A stretch of DNA of 64,000 nucleotides from NCBI GenBank assembly GCA_037951105.1, contig JBAMJV010003147.1:40001-104000 (forward strand), given 5' to 3'. Positions 1-14,000 of this stretch are shown in pieces. Numbering within the stretch: the first letter of the stretch is position 1; each line of letters opens with the position of its first letter. The position numbers were made by a program, and so were the translations under genes. The notes under the pieces were generated by a model. The model saw nothing but the letters and a program-made list of their open reading frames with translations. It was not told the DNA's origin and did no database searches. This stretch comes from Echinarachnius parma. Lineage: Eukaryota > Echinodermata > Echinoidea > Clypeasteroida > Echinarachniidae.

Positions 1-228
1 TTATCATCATCATGATCATATTTAATACATTAAATTTAAAGTTCAATGTTACTGTTAGCTTTCATTTTATTTAGTTACTAACATTGACATATACATCTAT
101 GATCTAGTTTTAATAAAGATATTGATGTTAGAAAAAATTGCACTTTTGACTTTGATATTGAGAGCATTTTTTCATAGACGTATGACTTCGTTAGTACAGG
201 CCTGCCACTTCGGCATTCTCTCAAACAC

Positions 229-1208
229 TAGATCGACAAATCTATCGCTTTCATGGCCTTTTTGACATTATTATTGTTATTTTCACTGTCGGCATTCTAG
301 CTACCCATACACTTTGCCTTAAGAGCCAAGAACACCGTAACTCTGCAGTAAAAGTTAGTTACGGAAAATCAGTTGCATTCAAATAGAAAACACCAGATTC
401 TCACACTTTGAGCGACATTTGTAGCCCTATCAATACATTTAGGGCTACTATAATACTTTAACTCACCGATCTCGTGTGTCGCTATACATGTCATTCTATA
501 ATTACGGCGATTTGGGAGATTTTACAACGATTTTCCATCACTCTTCATCGGTCTTTCGCCGTTCAAACTGCCGTTATCGTACACAGATGCAATAATTACG
601 TCATCGTACGGTATCGCTAGCGTGCACAAAAAACAAAAAACAAAAACGACGCAAAAGAGTTGTTTGACTTGACAAACTGTTACCGCTACCGAATAATTAT
701 TGGAATCACTGGCCCACAATTATTTGCTAAAAATGTAGCGGTAAAAGTTTGTCAAGTCAAACAACTCATTTTCATTTTGCGTTGTTTTTTTGTTTTTTGT
801 GTGCACGCTAGCGATACCGTACGATGACGTAATTATTGCATCTGTGTACGATAACGGCAGTTTGAACGGCGAAAGACCGATGAAGAGTGATGGAAAATCG
901 TTGTAAAATCTCCCAAATCGCCGTAATTATAGAATGACATGTATAGCGACACACGAGATTGGTGAGTTAAAGTATTATAGTAGCCCTAAATGTATTGATA
1001 GGGCTACAAATGTCGCTCAAAGTGTGAGAATGTGGTGTTTTGTATTTGAATGCAACTGATTTTCCGTAACTAACTTTTACTGCAGAGTTACGGTGTTCTT
1101 GGCTCTTAAGGCAAAGTGTATGGGTAGCGTCTATCGCTAGAATGACGACAGTGAAAATAACAATAATAATGTCAAAAAGGCCATGAAAGCGATAGATTTG
1201 TCGATCTA
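229..1208. mobile_element. Palindromic foldback element with 9-bp TSD (MULE-like)
   Basis: Two arms (229-689 and 734-1208) are almost perfect reverse complements around a loop of about 44 bp. The ends read TAGATCGACAAATCTATCGC inward from both sides. The 9-mer CTCAAACAC lies directly outside each end (220-228 and 1209-1217), a clean target-site duplication. Few mismatches separate the arms; the largest is a 9-bp indel near one seventh of the arm, so the element is young or under gene conversion. A smaller hairpin (GTAGCCCT...AGGGCTAC) lies inside each arm. Nine-base duplications and very long inverted ends are typical of Mutator-like and foldback elements, but no transposase is present, so the superfamily is inferred. 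It lies upstream of the first visible NDUFAB1 exon, probably inside intron 1. Confidence 0.85.
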
Positions 1209-1648
1209 CTCAAACACGTGCCCATGACTTGGCATGCATTACTAAAAGAATTGATGCTCATTACAATTTGTATAGAACATTGTTTCTTTTAGTCATTCAT
1301 ACATGTACATTACCAAGTCTGGGCATGCTTTGGTAGCTGTGGGCACATGTTAAAGAATGCCGCCGCTTCCTGTGGCTGTACCATCCTCTGGCTCCAACCT
1401 CCAAACGGGTGTATCTCCACTTTGAAAAGAGGTATACATTTGAAACTTTGAAAACTGATATCATTCTGATAGCTCTTTAAAATGATGCCAAATTTGTTAA
1501 GAGCGGTTCTTTGGTTTTGACAACATGAAATTGGTAGCAAAAAAAACAAAAAAATATAATGTTGCCACCCTACATGTATTTGGATGCGAGTTCATGACAC
1601 ATGACCTATTTGTTATTCTTGCTGATGCTGTTTTTTCTTCTTCTCCAG

Positions 1649-1700
1649 CTGACCAGGCCAGTTGAAGCTGTGCAGCATTATGGTGATGCAGCTGATATGA
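1649..1700 (+). pseudogene. Partial tandem copy of NDUFAB1 exon (pseudo-exon)
   Basis: This stretch repeats the start of the real exon at 1757 with about four differences in 52 bases, including the pyrimidine tract and AG acceptor before it. The offset between copies is 108 bp. It then diverges and runs into a T-rich tract with no recognisable donor, so it should not splice productively. It looks like a local tandem duplication that copied an intron-exon boundary. Confidence 0.75.
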
Positions 1701-1756
1701 AGGACTTGGCTATTTATGATCATAATGTTTTTTTTTTTTTTTGTTTTTTGTATTAG

Positions 1757-4865
<3,109 letters not shown>

Positions 4866-6413
4866 GGAGCAAACCATGTTCATCATTTTGTGTGAGTATC
4901 ATGATTGTATCATGACTGTATTTAACAAAACAAAATGTTATTGTGAACGATAGCCAATAAGGCGAGACAAAGTGCTGCGATATTGGGGTGCCGATGCACC
5001 CGGTATTTCCAATATTGTGCAACTGTGTTTATCTCAAGGGAGTTGATCATACGGTTGCCAACAACGATGAAACTTGATGAAATGAAATTGGTAAGGCATC
5101 TCTAAACATACTTACATTCAAGCAGAAAATGCATATTTTTGACAATTTGGAGTATTAAAAACTCAAATATTGCTCATTTTTTTGTCAAACCATTATTGAT
5201 CTTTTGTAGAATATCAGCTAACTGTTTTTGTTCACATCAAAGGAGATAAATATTCCTTAACTTTTGGCTGCTTCAAATGATGATATCTTTATCATTGTAC
5301 ATCCAATACACATGTAGTGTGATCTGGCTAGTTACTATGGTTCTTTTTTCTTTCTTGGTCTTTTATCTCCAGATAATACAGATGTTAGAGTATCTTCATA
5401 ACTTGTGGGATGGCCCCTGGAACCAGACCTCTCTCTCATGCAACCTGAATCAGTGCAGAGGTGGACGTGCAGACCACGTGTACTGAGGGAGGCAGTATTC
5501 AACATGTACAATATGTCTTTGTTAGAATTTGAGCACTGTATACACTAAAAATGTATGCACCATATATTTGGATATTGTGAAGAACATTTTGGGTATTGTG
5601 TACACCATATATTTCAGCTTCGTAGAAGGTTTTTTTAAAAAATTCTTACATGTACATACATGGTGGTTTCAGGAGTAGTGATTCATATGTCACGGGTACA
5701 ACATCATCAAGAATCTAATTTGTGTGAGTTGTAATTCTTTCGGCATGCTATAGTACAATCCTGAATTTACACAAGTTTTACCACCTCGATGGCTTGAAAT
5801 TAAATATATGGTGTATACATTATGAACATTGGCATGTGCGTTTGATGGTGTTGTAAGACCCTGAAAAAGTGAAGCAATTTGTCCACCTCCTATTGATAAC
5901 TACATGTACCAATTTCACCAGTTCCCTTATCTGTACTGCATAACCTGTTACAGAACCTACTATATCTAAATCATCATTTGCCATTATTGGTTATTTAACT
6001 TTCTTTGGATACAAGATTGTAGAAGACCAAACAATTTCCCTAAATACTCTGATGTCCTGATGATTAATGCGATTAAATCAGCATTTGCTGAATTTACAAA
6101 TAATTGTGTGAAATGCTTATCTAAACATTTCCACCTCTTGGCTAATTCTGGTTAGAATTTCCCTCTTTCAAATGTTAAGAATTATTGCAGAAATTGGAAA
6201 ATTTAGAGGTAAAAAAGATATTTGATATTAAAGAAAATTGGTCCTTTTCTTTGCAATTGTGTGGATGCGCCACCCCGAATTCCAGCACAAGTTGAATATT
6301 TATGGTTCCTGATTGATTTTGTTGGTATTATTATGCTAAAAAAATAATTAAAAAAGAAGTTTTCAAGAACAAAACCATTTTCTGTGCCATGTTTATTTCT
6401 TGCTCCAAGAGAC
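4866..6413. other. NDUFAB1 3' UTR and intergenic DNA
   Basis: No further coding exon is recognised. The first several hundred bases are presumably 3' UTR. Short open frames here (such as 5277-5486) lack codon bias or family resemblance. AT-rich unique-looking sequence otherwise. Confidence 0.5.
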
Positions 6414-6744
6414 CAGTGGAACCTCTTTATAAAGACATCCATGAAAATGACCTTGTTTTACAGTGGAACCTCATTATAACGAGGTCCTTGGGTCCATGAA
6501 AATTACCTTGTTATATCAGGTTTCTCATTATATCAGGGTAAAAAAAATCAAAGCAATATAAAGAGCTGGGACCAGCAAAATTACCTTGTTATAAGAGGGT
6601 TTTGTTATATCCAACCTCTTTATAACGAGGTTCCACTGTATCGGATTAAAAAAACAAAAGAATATAAGGGGCGTAGACCAGTCAAATTACCTGGTTATAA
6701 GATAGTTTTGATATTTCAGAGCTCTTCATAACGATGTTCCACTG
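6414..6744. mobile_element. Pogo-like MITE split by insertion of a second copy
   Basis: An outer copy starts CAGTGGAACCTCTTTATAA at 6414 and ends GATGTTCCACTG at 6744. It is interrupted at a TA (6459-6460 and 6639-6640) by a second, better preserved copy at 6461-6638 with the same inverted ends. The outer halves align with the left and right parts of the inner copy, so the nesting is direct and the outer one is older. Confidence 0.85.
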
Positions 6745-6756
6745 TACCCCCCCTGT

Positions 6757-6914
6757 GGGTGTTGCATAAAGAGTTGCAAATGATCCCAAACTTCTGATAA
6801 AACACGATTCAGAAAATATGCACATTTAAGCCAATCAGATTTGTGCATAATTTTAGGCTAGCTGTTTTTTGACTTTGACTTTGACTGATCGCCACTCTTT
6901 ATGCAACAACGCCC
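6757..6914. mobile_element. Short inverted-repeat MITE
   Basis: The left end GGGTGTTGCATAAAGAGTTG pairs with a right end CACTCTTTATGCAACAACGCCC read in reverse. About 158 bp, non-coding, flanked by C-rich sequence. No certain target duplication. Confidence 0.6.
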
Positions 6915-7084
6915 CCAGTAGGCATGGATGTATGCACAGGCAGAATGAATAGTGTTGCTTTGTGATTCTTACTCATACAGGCGGGTGAAATAGGCACTTG
7001 GGGGTGTTGGATGAAGAATTACAATCAATCACAAACCTGCGATTAGATGCACGTCGGAAAATGGGCTCTAATGTGCCTAATTTC

Positions 7085-7309
7085 TGACTTTCGTTTAACG
7101 CTTTTTTAACGGCTGGTTCAAAATTATTGAATAATTGTGGGGCCCCACAATTATTACAAATGGTTACGTTTATGGATATTTCAGCCATTTCTGAACCGAT
7201 TTTGATCAAATAAAGTTTATTCTGTCATTCAAATTGTATGCCATTTTCTCACAAAAAAACAAATATTTTGTGTAGCGCCCTCTATACCAAAACTCAACTA
7301 TCCCTTTAA
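7085..7309. mobile_element. 3' fragment of TTAA MITE family 3
   Basis: The right end reads AACTATCCCTTTAA, like the right end of the copy at 20739-21270, and both share an inner stretch containing TTCTGAACCGATTTTGATCA. No matching left end is seen, so this copy is truncated. Confidence 0.65.
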
Positions 7310-7980
7310 CGTAGTACTGTGATGTATATTACTTGTATATTACTTTTACTGTGTTGGCTCAACAACAATCTTCTAAGTTTGTGGTTTGGTTGTATATATT
7401 TAAAATCCTACACATTTGCATTGATGTGTGTGTGTGTTTGCTATGAATTTCGAATGTGTTTCTTCTCAATCGATGGAAGCGTTCACCTGACATTTGAAAG
7501 CTTTCCATTTCTGGGGAAAGCCTAATTTTTGAAAATTATTTTCATTTACATTTTGATATGTTGGTGAACTGTCAATAAACCAAAACAACCCCAATGGATT
7601 ATGATCCATTCCCTACATGACCTATCCCATCAGTGAACAAAATACACAGGGGCAAAGGGCAATTTGCCCCCCAAACCCTTGATATTGCCCTTACTGTGTA
7701 TATTGCATTTATTAGTAAGTCCCACGGATGCAAAATGTTCTTTTTAATTGACCGAGAATGTTTGTCTTCAGGATCTCTATAATCACGGTATTACAATGAC
7801 CAAAATAGCCCTGTGGACATAAATATAAACAAAATAGCCCTCATGAAATAAGAAGTATTTTTGGGGTAGCAGATCTACAAGTCTAGCACATACATGTACC
7901 TCATACACATAACACCCCGGTACTTGAGGCTGGAATTCACCAAGGCGGTTTATGTAAACCATGGTCTACATCTATGAAGC
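7310..7980. other. Intergenic, nothing recognised
   Basis: No gene or clear repeat structure is seen here apart from a short TG run near 7425. The 68-codon open frame on the plus strand has low-complexity hydrophobic composition and no family resemblance. Confidence 0.5.
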
Positions 7981-8123
7981 CAGAGATGCCAACCTTTACA
8001 TTCAGCTTTCAGGGAGGATTCATTCAGAAATCAGGGAGGCATTTACATTTTTGTTTACATTTCTTTGATAAAGAAATATTTTCAGGGAGCATCCTTGAAA
8101 ATCAGGGAGGGTTGGCATCTCTG
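7981..8123. mobile_element. Short MITE with CAGAGATGCCAACC ends
   Basis: CAGAGATGCCAACC at the left and GGTTGGCATCTCTG at the right are exact reverse complements, and several inner CAGGGAGG blocks repeat. About 143 bp, non-coding. Confidence 0.65.
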
Positions 8124-8480
8124 TAAAGTACTGCATGTAAAAATCAGAAATCACATTTGTTAAGGTCTAATAAGGCAGTTCATTCTTGCCAACCAGCAGC
8201 CCCAATGAAATTCACCATTTGAAAACATAAATCTCCCGCCCAACAGGACTGGTCCTGAACAATGAATTTGCTACCAGCATGCTATTTTTTTCTTCTTCGT
8301 ACCACCTCTCAAGAAAAACAAACAAAGGAACAGAAAAATTGCATCCAAATAATGTTGAAGGAACATTTATTAAGTCTTTTACATTTAATAAAGTATCCTC
8401 AAGTGACAAAGTTCAAAAATATATAAACTGTTGTAAATGCATAAGTGAAAAGAACATTTCCACTTGTCTATAGAGCAAGT

Positions 8481-8790
8481 GCTGGGGGTGTTTCACAAAG
8501 ATTCTAAGTTGGGCAAACTTGTATGGATAGCCGTTAGTTTATTTGTAAAATTGTTAGAACAGTTCTTTTAAAAGGCATTCAATCTGATTGAAATCAGAAA
8601 TATTGGTTATTATGAATATTATCAAGGAGCCCTGAAGTTATTGATATTATTTGTTTATTGGAAGTTTCAAATACTTGTATTGGTTTGCTTTGGAATATTT
8701 TATTCCAAGGCTACAAATGGCTTTCCATAATTGTTAGGTCCAACTTTAGGGTTTAGTTCAACTTTGAATCTTTGTGAACCACCCCAGAGC
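8481..8790. mobile_element. MITE with GGGGTGTTTCACAAAGATTC ends
   Basis: The left end GGGGTGTTTCACAAAGATTC pairs with the right end GAATCTTTGTGAACCACCCC. About 310 bp with an AT-rich centre and no coding capacity. The target duplication is unclear. Confidence 0.7.
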
Positions 8791-9049
8791 TATTATATTT
8801 ACACAATCATCCACTAAAAAAAATTAAAAGGTTTCTCTCTTGGAATAAAATATCCTCTTGCCAAATAATGACATGTACAATCAAACATACAAGCATGGTA
8901 TCACACACTAAGGTCTTCTTAAAAACTAACTACCTAACAATATAAAGTATTCATAAGATTACTAAAACCACATGTTTATCTCGGGGGAGTTAATCCAATG
9001 ATTAAACTTGGTTAGAGAGAAAGAAAGTATTCTTGAGTAAATATAAATG

Positions 9050-9489
9050 TTAAAGGGTACCACCACCCCAAAATAATAATCTTTTTATAGAAAGGTAACA
9101 TCTTTAGTATTCCATTCCTTCAATAAGTTCACAAAAATATGTTTTCAGAAAAAATATATAATTGGAAAACGCATCACCATTCTCAGCCATGCGGTCATGC
9201 GGTCTGAATGCGCAGACTATTATGCGAGCAGAGCCAGCGGCGCTCTATGCAGGAGCGAACGAATCATCCGGGATTCTATTGACGTACGCGTGAATTACAT
9301 TGGCGCACTCGCAAATGCCTGGCCCGTGTGGAACCACGAGATAGCCGTGGTTCCGTAAGTGGTGGAAATTAATTGCTTTGTTTATGAATTACACAACCCT
9401 TTGCAAAATGTTGGGTATCTATTTGATATCACAAAACGGTACCAAAACATATAATAATGTTTTGTCCTTTGCCTGGTGGTCCCCTTTAA
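9050..9489. mobile_element. TTAA MITE family 2 (T2/Kolobok-like)
   Basis: The ends are TTAAAGGGTACCACCACC and GGTGGTCCCCTTTAA. A second copy lies at 50913-51343 with the same ends and shared internal blocks (for example TCGCATCACCAT near the start and TTGGGTATCTATTTGATATC near the end). The TTAA flank and AAAGG terminus fit T2/Kolobok MITEs. Confidence 0.8.
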
Positions 9490-10518
9490 GTTGACTAGAA
9501 AAAAAATGTTGAGTGAAATTAGTTATCAGCATTAGAGTTTACAAAATAAGAAAATGTAATTTTCATGAAAAAAAAGAGAAGAAACCTGAATTAAATTAAG
9601 CGACTGCATGTACCACCCACCAAGTCATTCCCCCTTGACAAATCAATTAAACGGTTTACATGACAAGAAAAAGGACAAAACCTGGAAATATGAGATTTCC
9701 ATATGCATGATATTCCTGTAATTATCAAACCACATCTCAAAATGGTGACTAGGACGATCTAAAAAAGAACAATACAAAGAATATACACATTTTTGGAAGA
9801 AAAACCCCCCCACATATATAGGAGTAAGCTACTAATGTAAGAAAAACTGGAAAACAAAAAAATAACTTAAACTCTGTATTTAAATACCATACAGTCTCTG
9901 AAGATGGGGGAGTAAATAGTGCCCGTAAATGACCGGGGGTAAAAATAGTATTTGTGCGCAACAAGCATCTTCGGGCAGATGTGTTCATGAACTTCACGTT
10001 ATAAATATAAAACTGATATACAATGTCAGTATGAACATACTTTTACTTTTTTAGCATGATCAACATGTACCTAATGATGACTTTAACATGTAGACAGCTA
10101 TGCTACATACTGTACAATTGCCCCCTTACCATTGCACTTATGCTTGTACAGAAAATTAATAATTATAGATGTACTTTACACTGTAATTGAAACCCTCTTA
10201 TTAGAAAATAGTCTAAAGAGTAAAGATTGCTAATCAAAGATTTGCAAATTCATTAGTTACATTTAAGAACAGAATAAACAGAAAAAGGATAAGTGTGGAC
10301 AACCCGCTTTCTAATATTGTAGAGATTAAAAAGCCAAATGCAATAAGGTGATTAAGATTATCAACTGGATTGAATTTGAAGCTAGCTTCCAGAAAAAAAA
10401 GGAGCACAATTCATTTTAAGTATCGAATTAGGAAAATGTTTATCAAAGAAATACTATAACGAGTATAATACTCCACATAGACAATAAGACAATGCTTGTT
10501 AATTTTACGGCGTAGTAG
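9490..10518. other. Intergenic, nothing recognised
   Basis: AT-rich sequence with A-runs. The minus-strand open frame 9749-9997 shows no recognisable family and I do not call it a gene. Confidence 0.5.
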
Positions 10519-10524
10519 TTTATT
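10519..10524 (-). promoter_or_regulatory. Candidate ZNF598 polyadenylation signal
   Basis: TTTATT on the plus strand gives AATAAA on the minus strand, about 530 bases after the ZNF598 stop. It would give a 3' UTR that includes two hairpin repeats. Not tested against transcripts. Confidence 0.4.
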
Positions 10525-10585
10525 TTCCCTTTAAACAAAAAATCACAACCCTGTGCCCAGGTAATACATCATCCTAACAGACCAA

Positions 10586-10749
10586 GGCCCCGTTGCAGAA
10601 AGAGATACAATCGATTGTAAGTTACGATTAATTGTAAGTACGATCACGTGTTCTACATGCGGAAATCTGATTGGTTGATACTCGCAAATTGTCTGACTTA
10701 CAATCAATTGTAACTTACAATCGATTGTATCTCTTTCTGCAACGGGGCC
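10586..10749. mobile_element. Palindromic MITE in ZNF598 3' flank
   Basis: GGCCCCGTTGCAGAAAGAGA on the left is matched by its exact complement on the right. The pairing goes on through two ACAATCGATTGT-type blocks on each side, giving a long hairpin of about 164 bp with an imperfect centre. It may be transcribed within the ZNF598 3' UTR. Confidence 0.8.
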
Positions 10750-10798
10750 CTAGTAAGCATGTAATTTGCTGAATCTTGATTGGTTACGTTTTCACAGT

Positions 10799-11068
10799 TC
10801 ACTTTCCCCAACCCCAAAAAGTAAATGACTATTAGTCATTTACTTTTTGGGGTTGGGGCATAAACAGCATAGTAAAATTGCTCAAGTGGGGAGTATTATC
10901 TACATGTAGTTTGTCAAACCCTCGTCGAAAAACTTCCAGGCTTACTTTCCCCTACCCCCCAAAAGCATATATGACTGACATATGATGTAGTACGCATAAT
11001 TGGGGAGTTTCATCTAGTTTGTTAAACCCTTGTTGATAAATTGTCCGAGCTTACTTTCCCCTCCCCCA
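10799..11068. repeat. Tandem units spanning the ZNF598 stop codon, with a perfect hairpin
   Basis: Units of about 110-140 bp start near 10799, 10943 and 11053. Each begins ACTTTCCCC followed by a C/A-rich stretch, and the first two later carry TGGGGAGT and TTTGT(C/T)AAACCCT blocks. The last unit overlaps the final codons and stop of ZNF598, so the coding end was part of the duplicated segment. The first unit also holds a perfect 24-bp stem (10806-10829 with 10835-10858) around TATTA. Confidence 0.7.
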
Positions 11069-14000
11069 AGATGTAGCGCCCCAGGACTTGTTTCCACCTG
11101 CTACAGGCCTTGAGGGTGGTTTACCTGCAGACAGTGCGGGGAAATCCTCGTGCGCGTTCATGTGGTTGGCCAGATCCTGGGCCAGGACAACCTGTGAACA
11201 CACGGGACAACGACTGCTCTCTGCTTTGCCCCCACTCCCACCCGTAGCTTTCCATGCGGTCTTCTTCCCCGACTTCTTGTTGCTAATCTTCAGGACGACG
11301 TCTTTCGGCGACTGCGCAGCCGCTACTTTGTAGTCATTGTGCGCCTCCAAGAGCTGCTGCTGCTTGATGACGTCGGGAAGGAGAGAGACGAGCTCGTTGA
11401 AGATCTGGTGGAAGTTCTCCTCCGAGAGCGTGTCCATGCAGCGTTGGTAGTACTCGCTGCCGGTGATCATGCTCTGCCGGAACTCGCCTGAATCCTGCTT
11501 GAATTGGGCAAACAGCGCATCTTTTCCCGCACAAAAGTCCTGGATCTTCATGACAAGATCGCGATTGCGCTCCTTGAAGTTCGGCGGAGGAACAAAGTCT
11601 GGTACGGGAGAGACGGGTGAGAACTTAGTGAAACCAGGTGGGGGCTGTACAACTGATGATGTAGAGGACAATGTGGACTTCTGTGGCATAACGGGGGCAA
11701 ACCCTGGAGGGGGACGAGAGGTACCTGGAGGGGGCGCTGTTGACTTTTGTAATGTATTATTATTGCTAGACTGCATCTGAGGTGGTATTTGTGCTTTATC
11801 CACTTTTTTTGCTTCACCAATGGTTTTGCTGGTTTGCATTTGAGGTGGCACTTGCTTCTTCTCGGGAACCTTTGATGCAACCTTTTCCGCTTTTTTCTCC
11901 TTAACAGGTTCTTTTTTATCCCCTAATATAGAACTAAATGGTTTATCTTTAGAAATACTGGCACTACTAGTCGAGGGTTCACTTTGCACTCTCTCTTTTG
12001 ATGTCGGCTTAATTTTCTTTCTCGGCTTTAAAATGCTTTTCTGGTTCACACCGAGTATACTTGCAATAGAACTTAGGGTTGGGAAATCATCTGCACCTCT
12101 GGAAGTCGCTTGGGCTTGCTGATTAGTAGGCTCCGCTGGTTGGTTATTCAGAGTTCCCTTGTTGCTAGCCATAGAGCTATAAAATCCAAACGATGCGGCA
12201 ACATTCAAAGGCACATTGGATCCCCCGTCTCCATTACCAAGAGCCGGGAAATCGTCTGGTTTCTGGGATGGAGCCAAGTTCCACTTCCCTCCCATTTGAA
12301 AAGGGGCATCCGCCAAGTCTCCTAAAGTCGGGAAATCTCCCATACCTGGGGGTTTTCCAGTTGCAGTCGGGGCACGTTGTTCTGTGCTTGGAATAGGATT
12401 CTTAGGCTGACTTGGAAGTGGATGTTGAGGCTGACTGGGAAGTGGATGTCGAGGCTGACTGGGAGGTGGAGGTTGAGGCAGACTGGGAGGTGGAGGTCGA
12501 GCCTGTCCCATATCTGAGACGCGAGTCAGAGTTTCATTTTCTTTATCCTCCCCTCTATCTTTCTTCGAATCTCTCCCTAGATTTTCCGTCGGTGATTCCG
12601 ACCGCTCCTCATCGGACTTGTTAACTCTTCTGGAATCCCTCGGTTTCTTTGGTTTGGCCTTGGTTTTCTTGACCTCTCGTTCCATTTCTTCTTTCTGTGC
12701 ACTTTCAAGCGATGCTTCAATGGCCCTGTCCTTGTCATGATCAGGTCTGCAGAGGGGAAACAAAATAAGGAGGTTATTTTTTAGGCTCAATGTACAACAA
12801 TATAATGCATTTAATTTCACCAAGTTTGCGAAGGGGAAGGATTATGAAATGGAATGAATGGAAGTACACCAAATGGGTTTAGCCTCATAATAATAAATAA
12901 TAGCTTGCATTTATATGACAGCGCTTAATACAGGGTTTCTAGAGGCAAGTATTATAACCCATGGTCATCAGGTCCAGTTCAAACCCACACAATGATATTG
13001 CATACTTCCTAAACTCCCCGGGGAGCATACTAGCCGTATGCTGCCAATGGTGCAAAGGCTGATTGACACCCCCCTAAAAAAAGCAGAAAGAAACATCCTA
13101 GGGGAAAAAGAAAATGAAATAACTCTCACCTGTCACGTCTGTATCGGTCTCTTCCGCCCCTTGCACCTCCACCATATGCTCCTGAGAGAGAGAGAGAGGG
13201 AGAGAGAGGATAAAGATGATAATAATAATAATAATAGTAATAATAATGATAATCAGTTATAATTAAGGTTGTCCCCCACAGTAGATATATTTAAGAGAAA
13301 TTTAAAAACATATTTATTTTTGTTGAACAGTTATTAACTGGAAATGCGCTATATAAGTGTCAATTATTATTATTATTATTATTATTATTATAATAATTAT
13401 TAATGGTGCCGACATACAAAGCACACATTCTGTCTTTCGATGATTTCCATCGTTCAACGCTTGCGGCACATAATTATTATCCCGGTGATCAATTACACTC
13501 CGCAATCAATGCAGCACATAAAGTGCATATTTTCTGCTCCCTGGGGAGCACTCCAGCTAGGCACCTTGTAGGTGCACACAGTGCTAAGGAACCATGTTGC
13601 AATCTTTCGGGGTACCCATTTAGACACCTGGGTGAAGAGCAGAAGGAAAAATGCGATGGGCACCTTATGATTCAAAGGCTTGCACTCTACTAATCTTGCA
13701 AGACCACGTCCAAGATTCCAAGATGGAAACTAGATGGATCTCTCGACTGCACACTGAATTAATTCTGTCAACTCAATTTTGATGGTACTCTGTCTTTTAG
13801 ATCTTGACGTATCACAATTATGAGCTATAAGTGACCTTGACCTTTGACCTCATGACCCCCAAAATCTAATCAGTTCATTGGCTCTCCAAGGAACATACAT
13901 GTACCAAGTTTGGTCAGAATCCGTCGATCCGTTCTTGAGATAACACGATCACGAGCTATTTTTTCATATATAATGAGCTCTGTGACCTTTGACCTTTGAC

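Noticed and set aside
522-900. Similar open frames on both strands around 522-719 and 730-900
   Set aside because: They mirror each other because of the palindrome; there is no codon bias, family or splice context.
11088-12624. Several plus-strand and other-frame ORFs
   Set aside because: They are shadows of the ZNF598 last exon, whose frame matches the known protein along its length.
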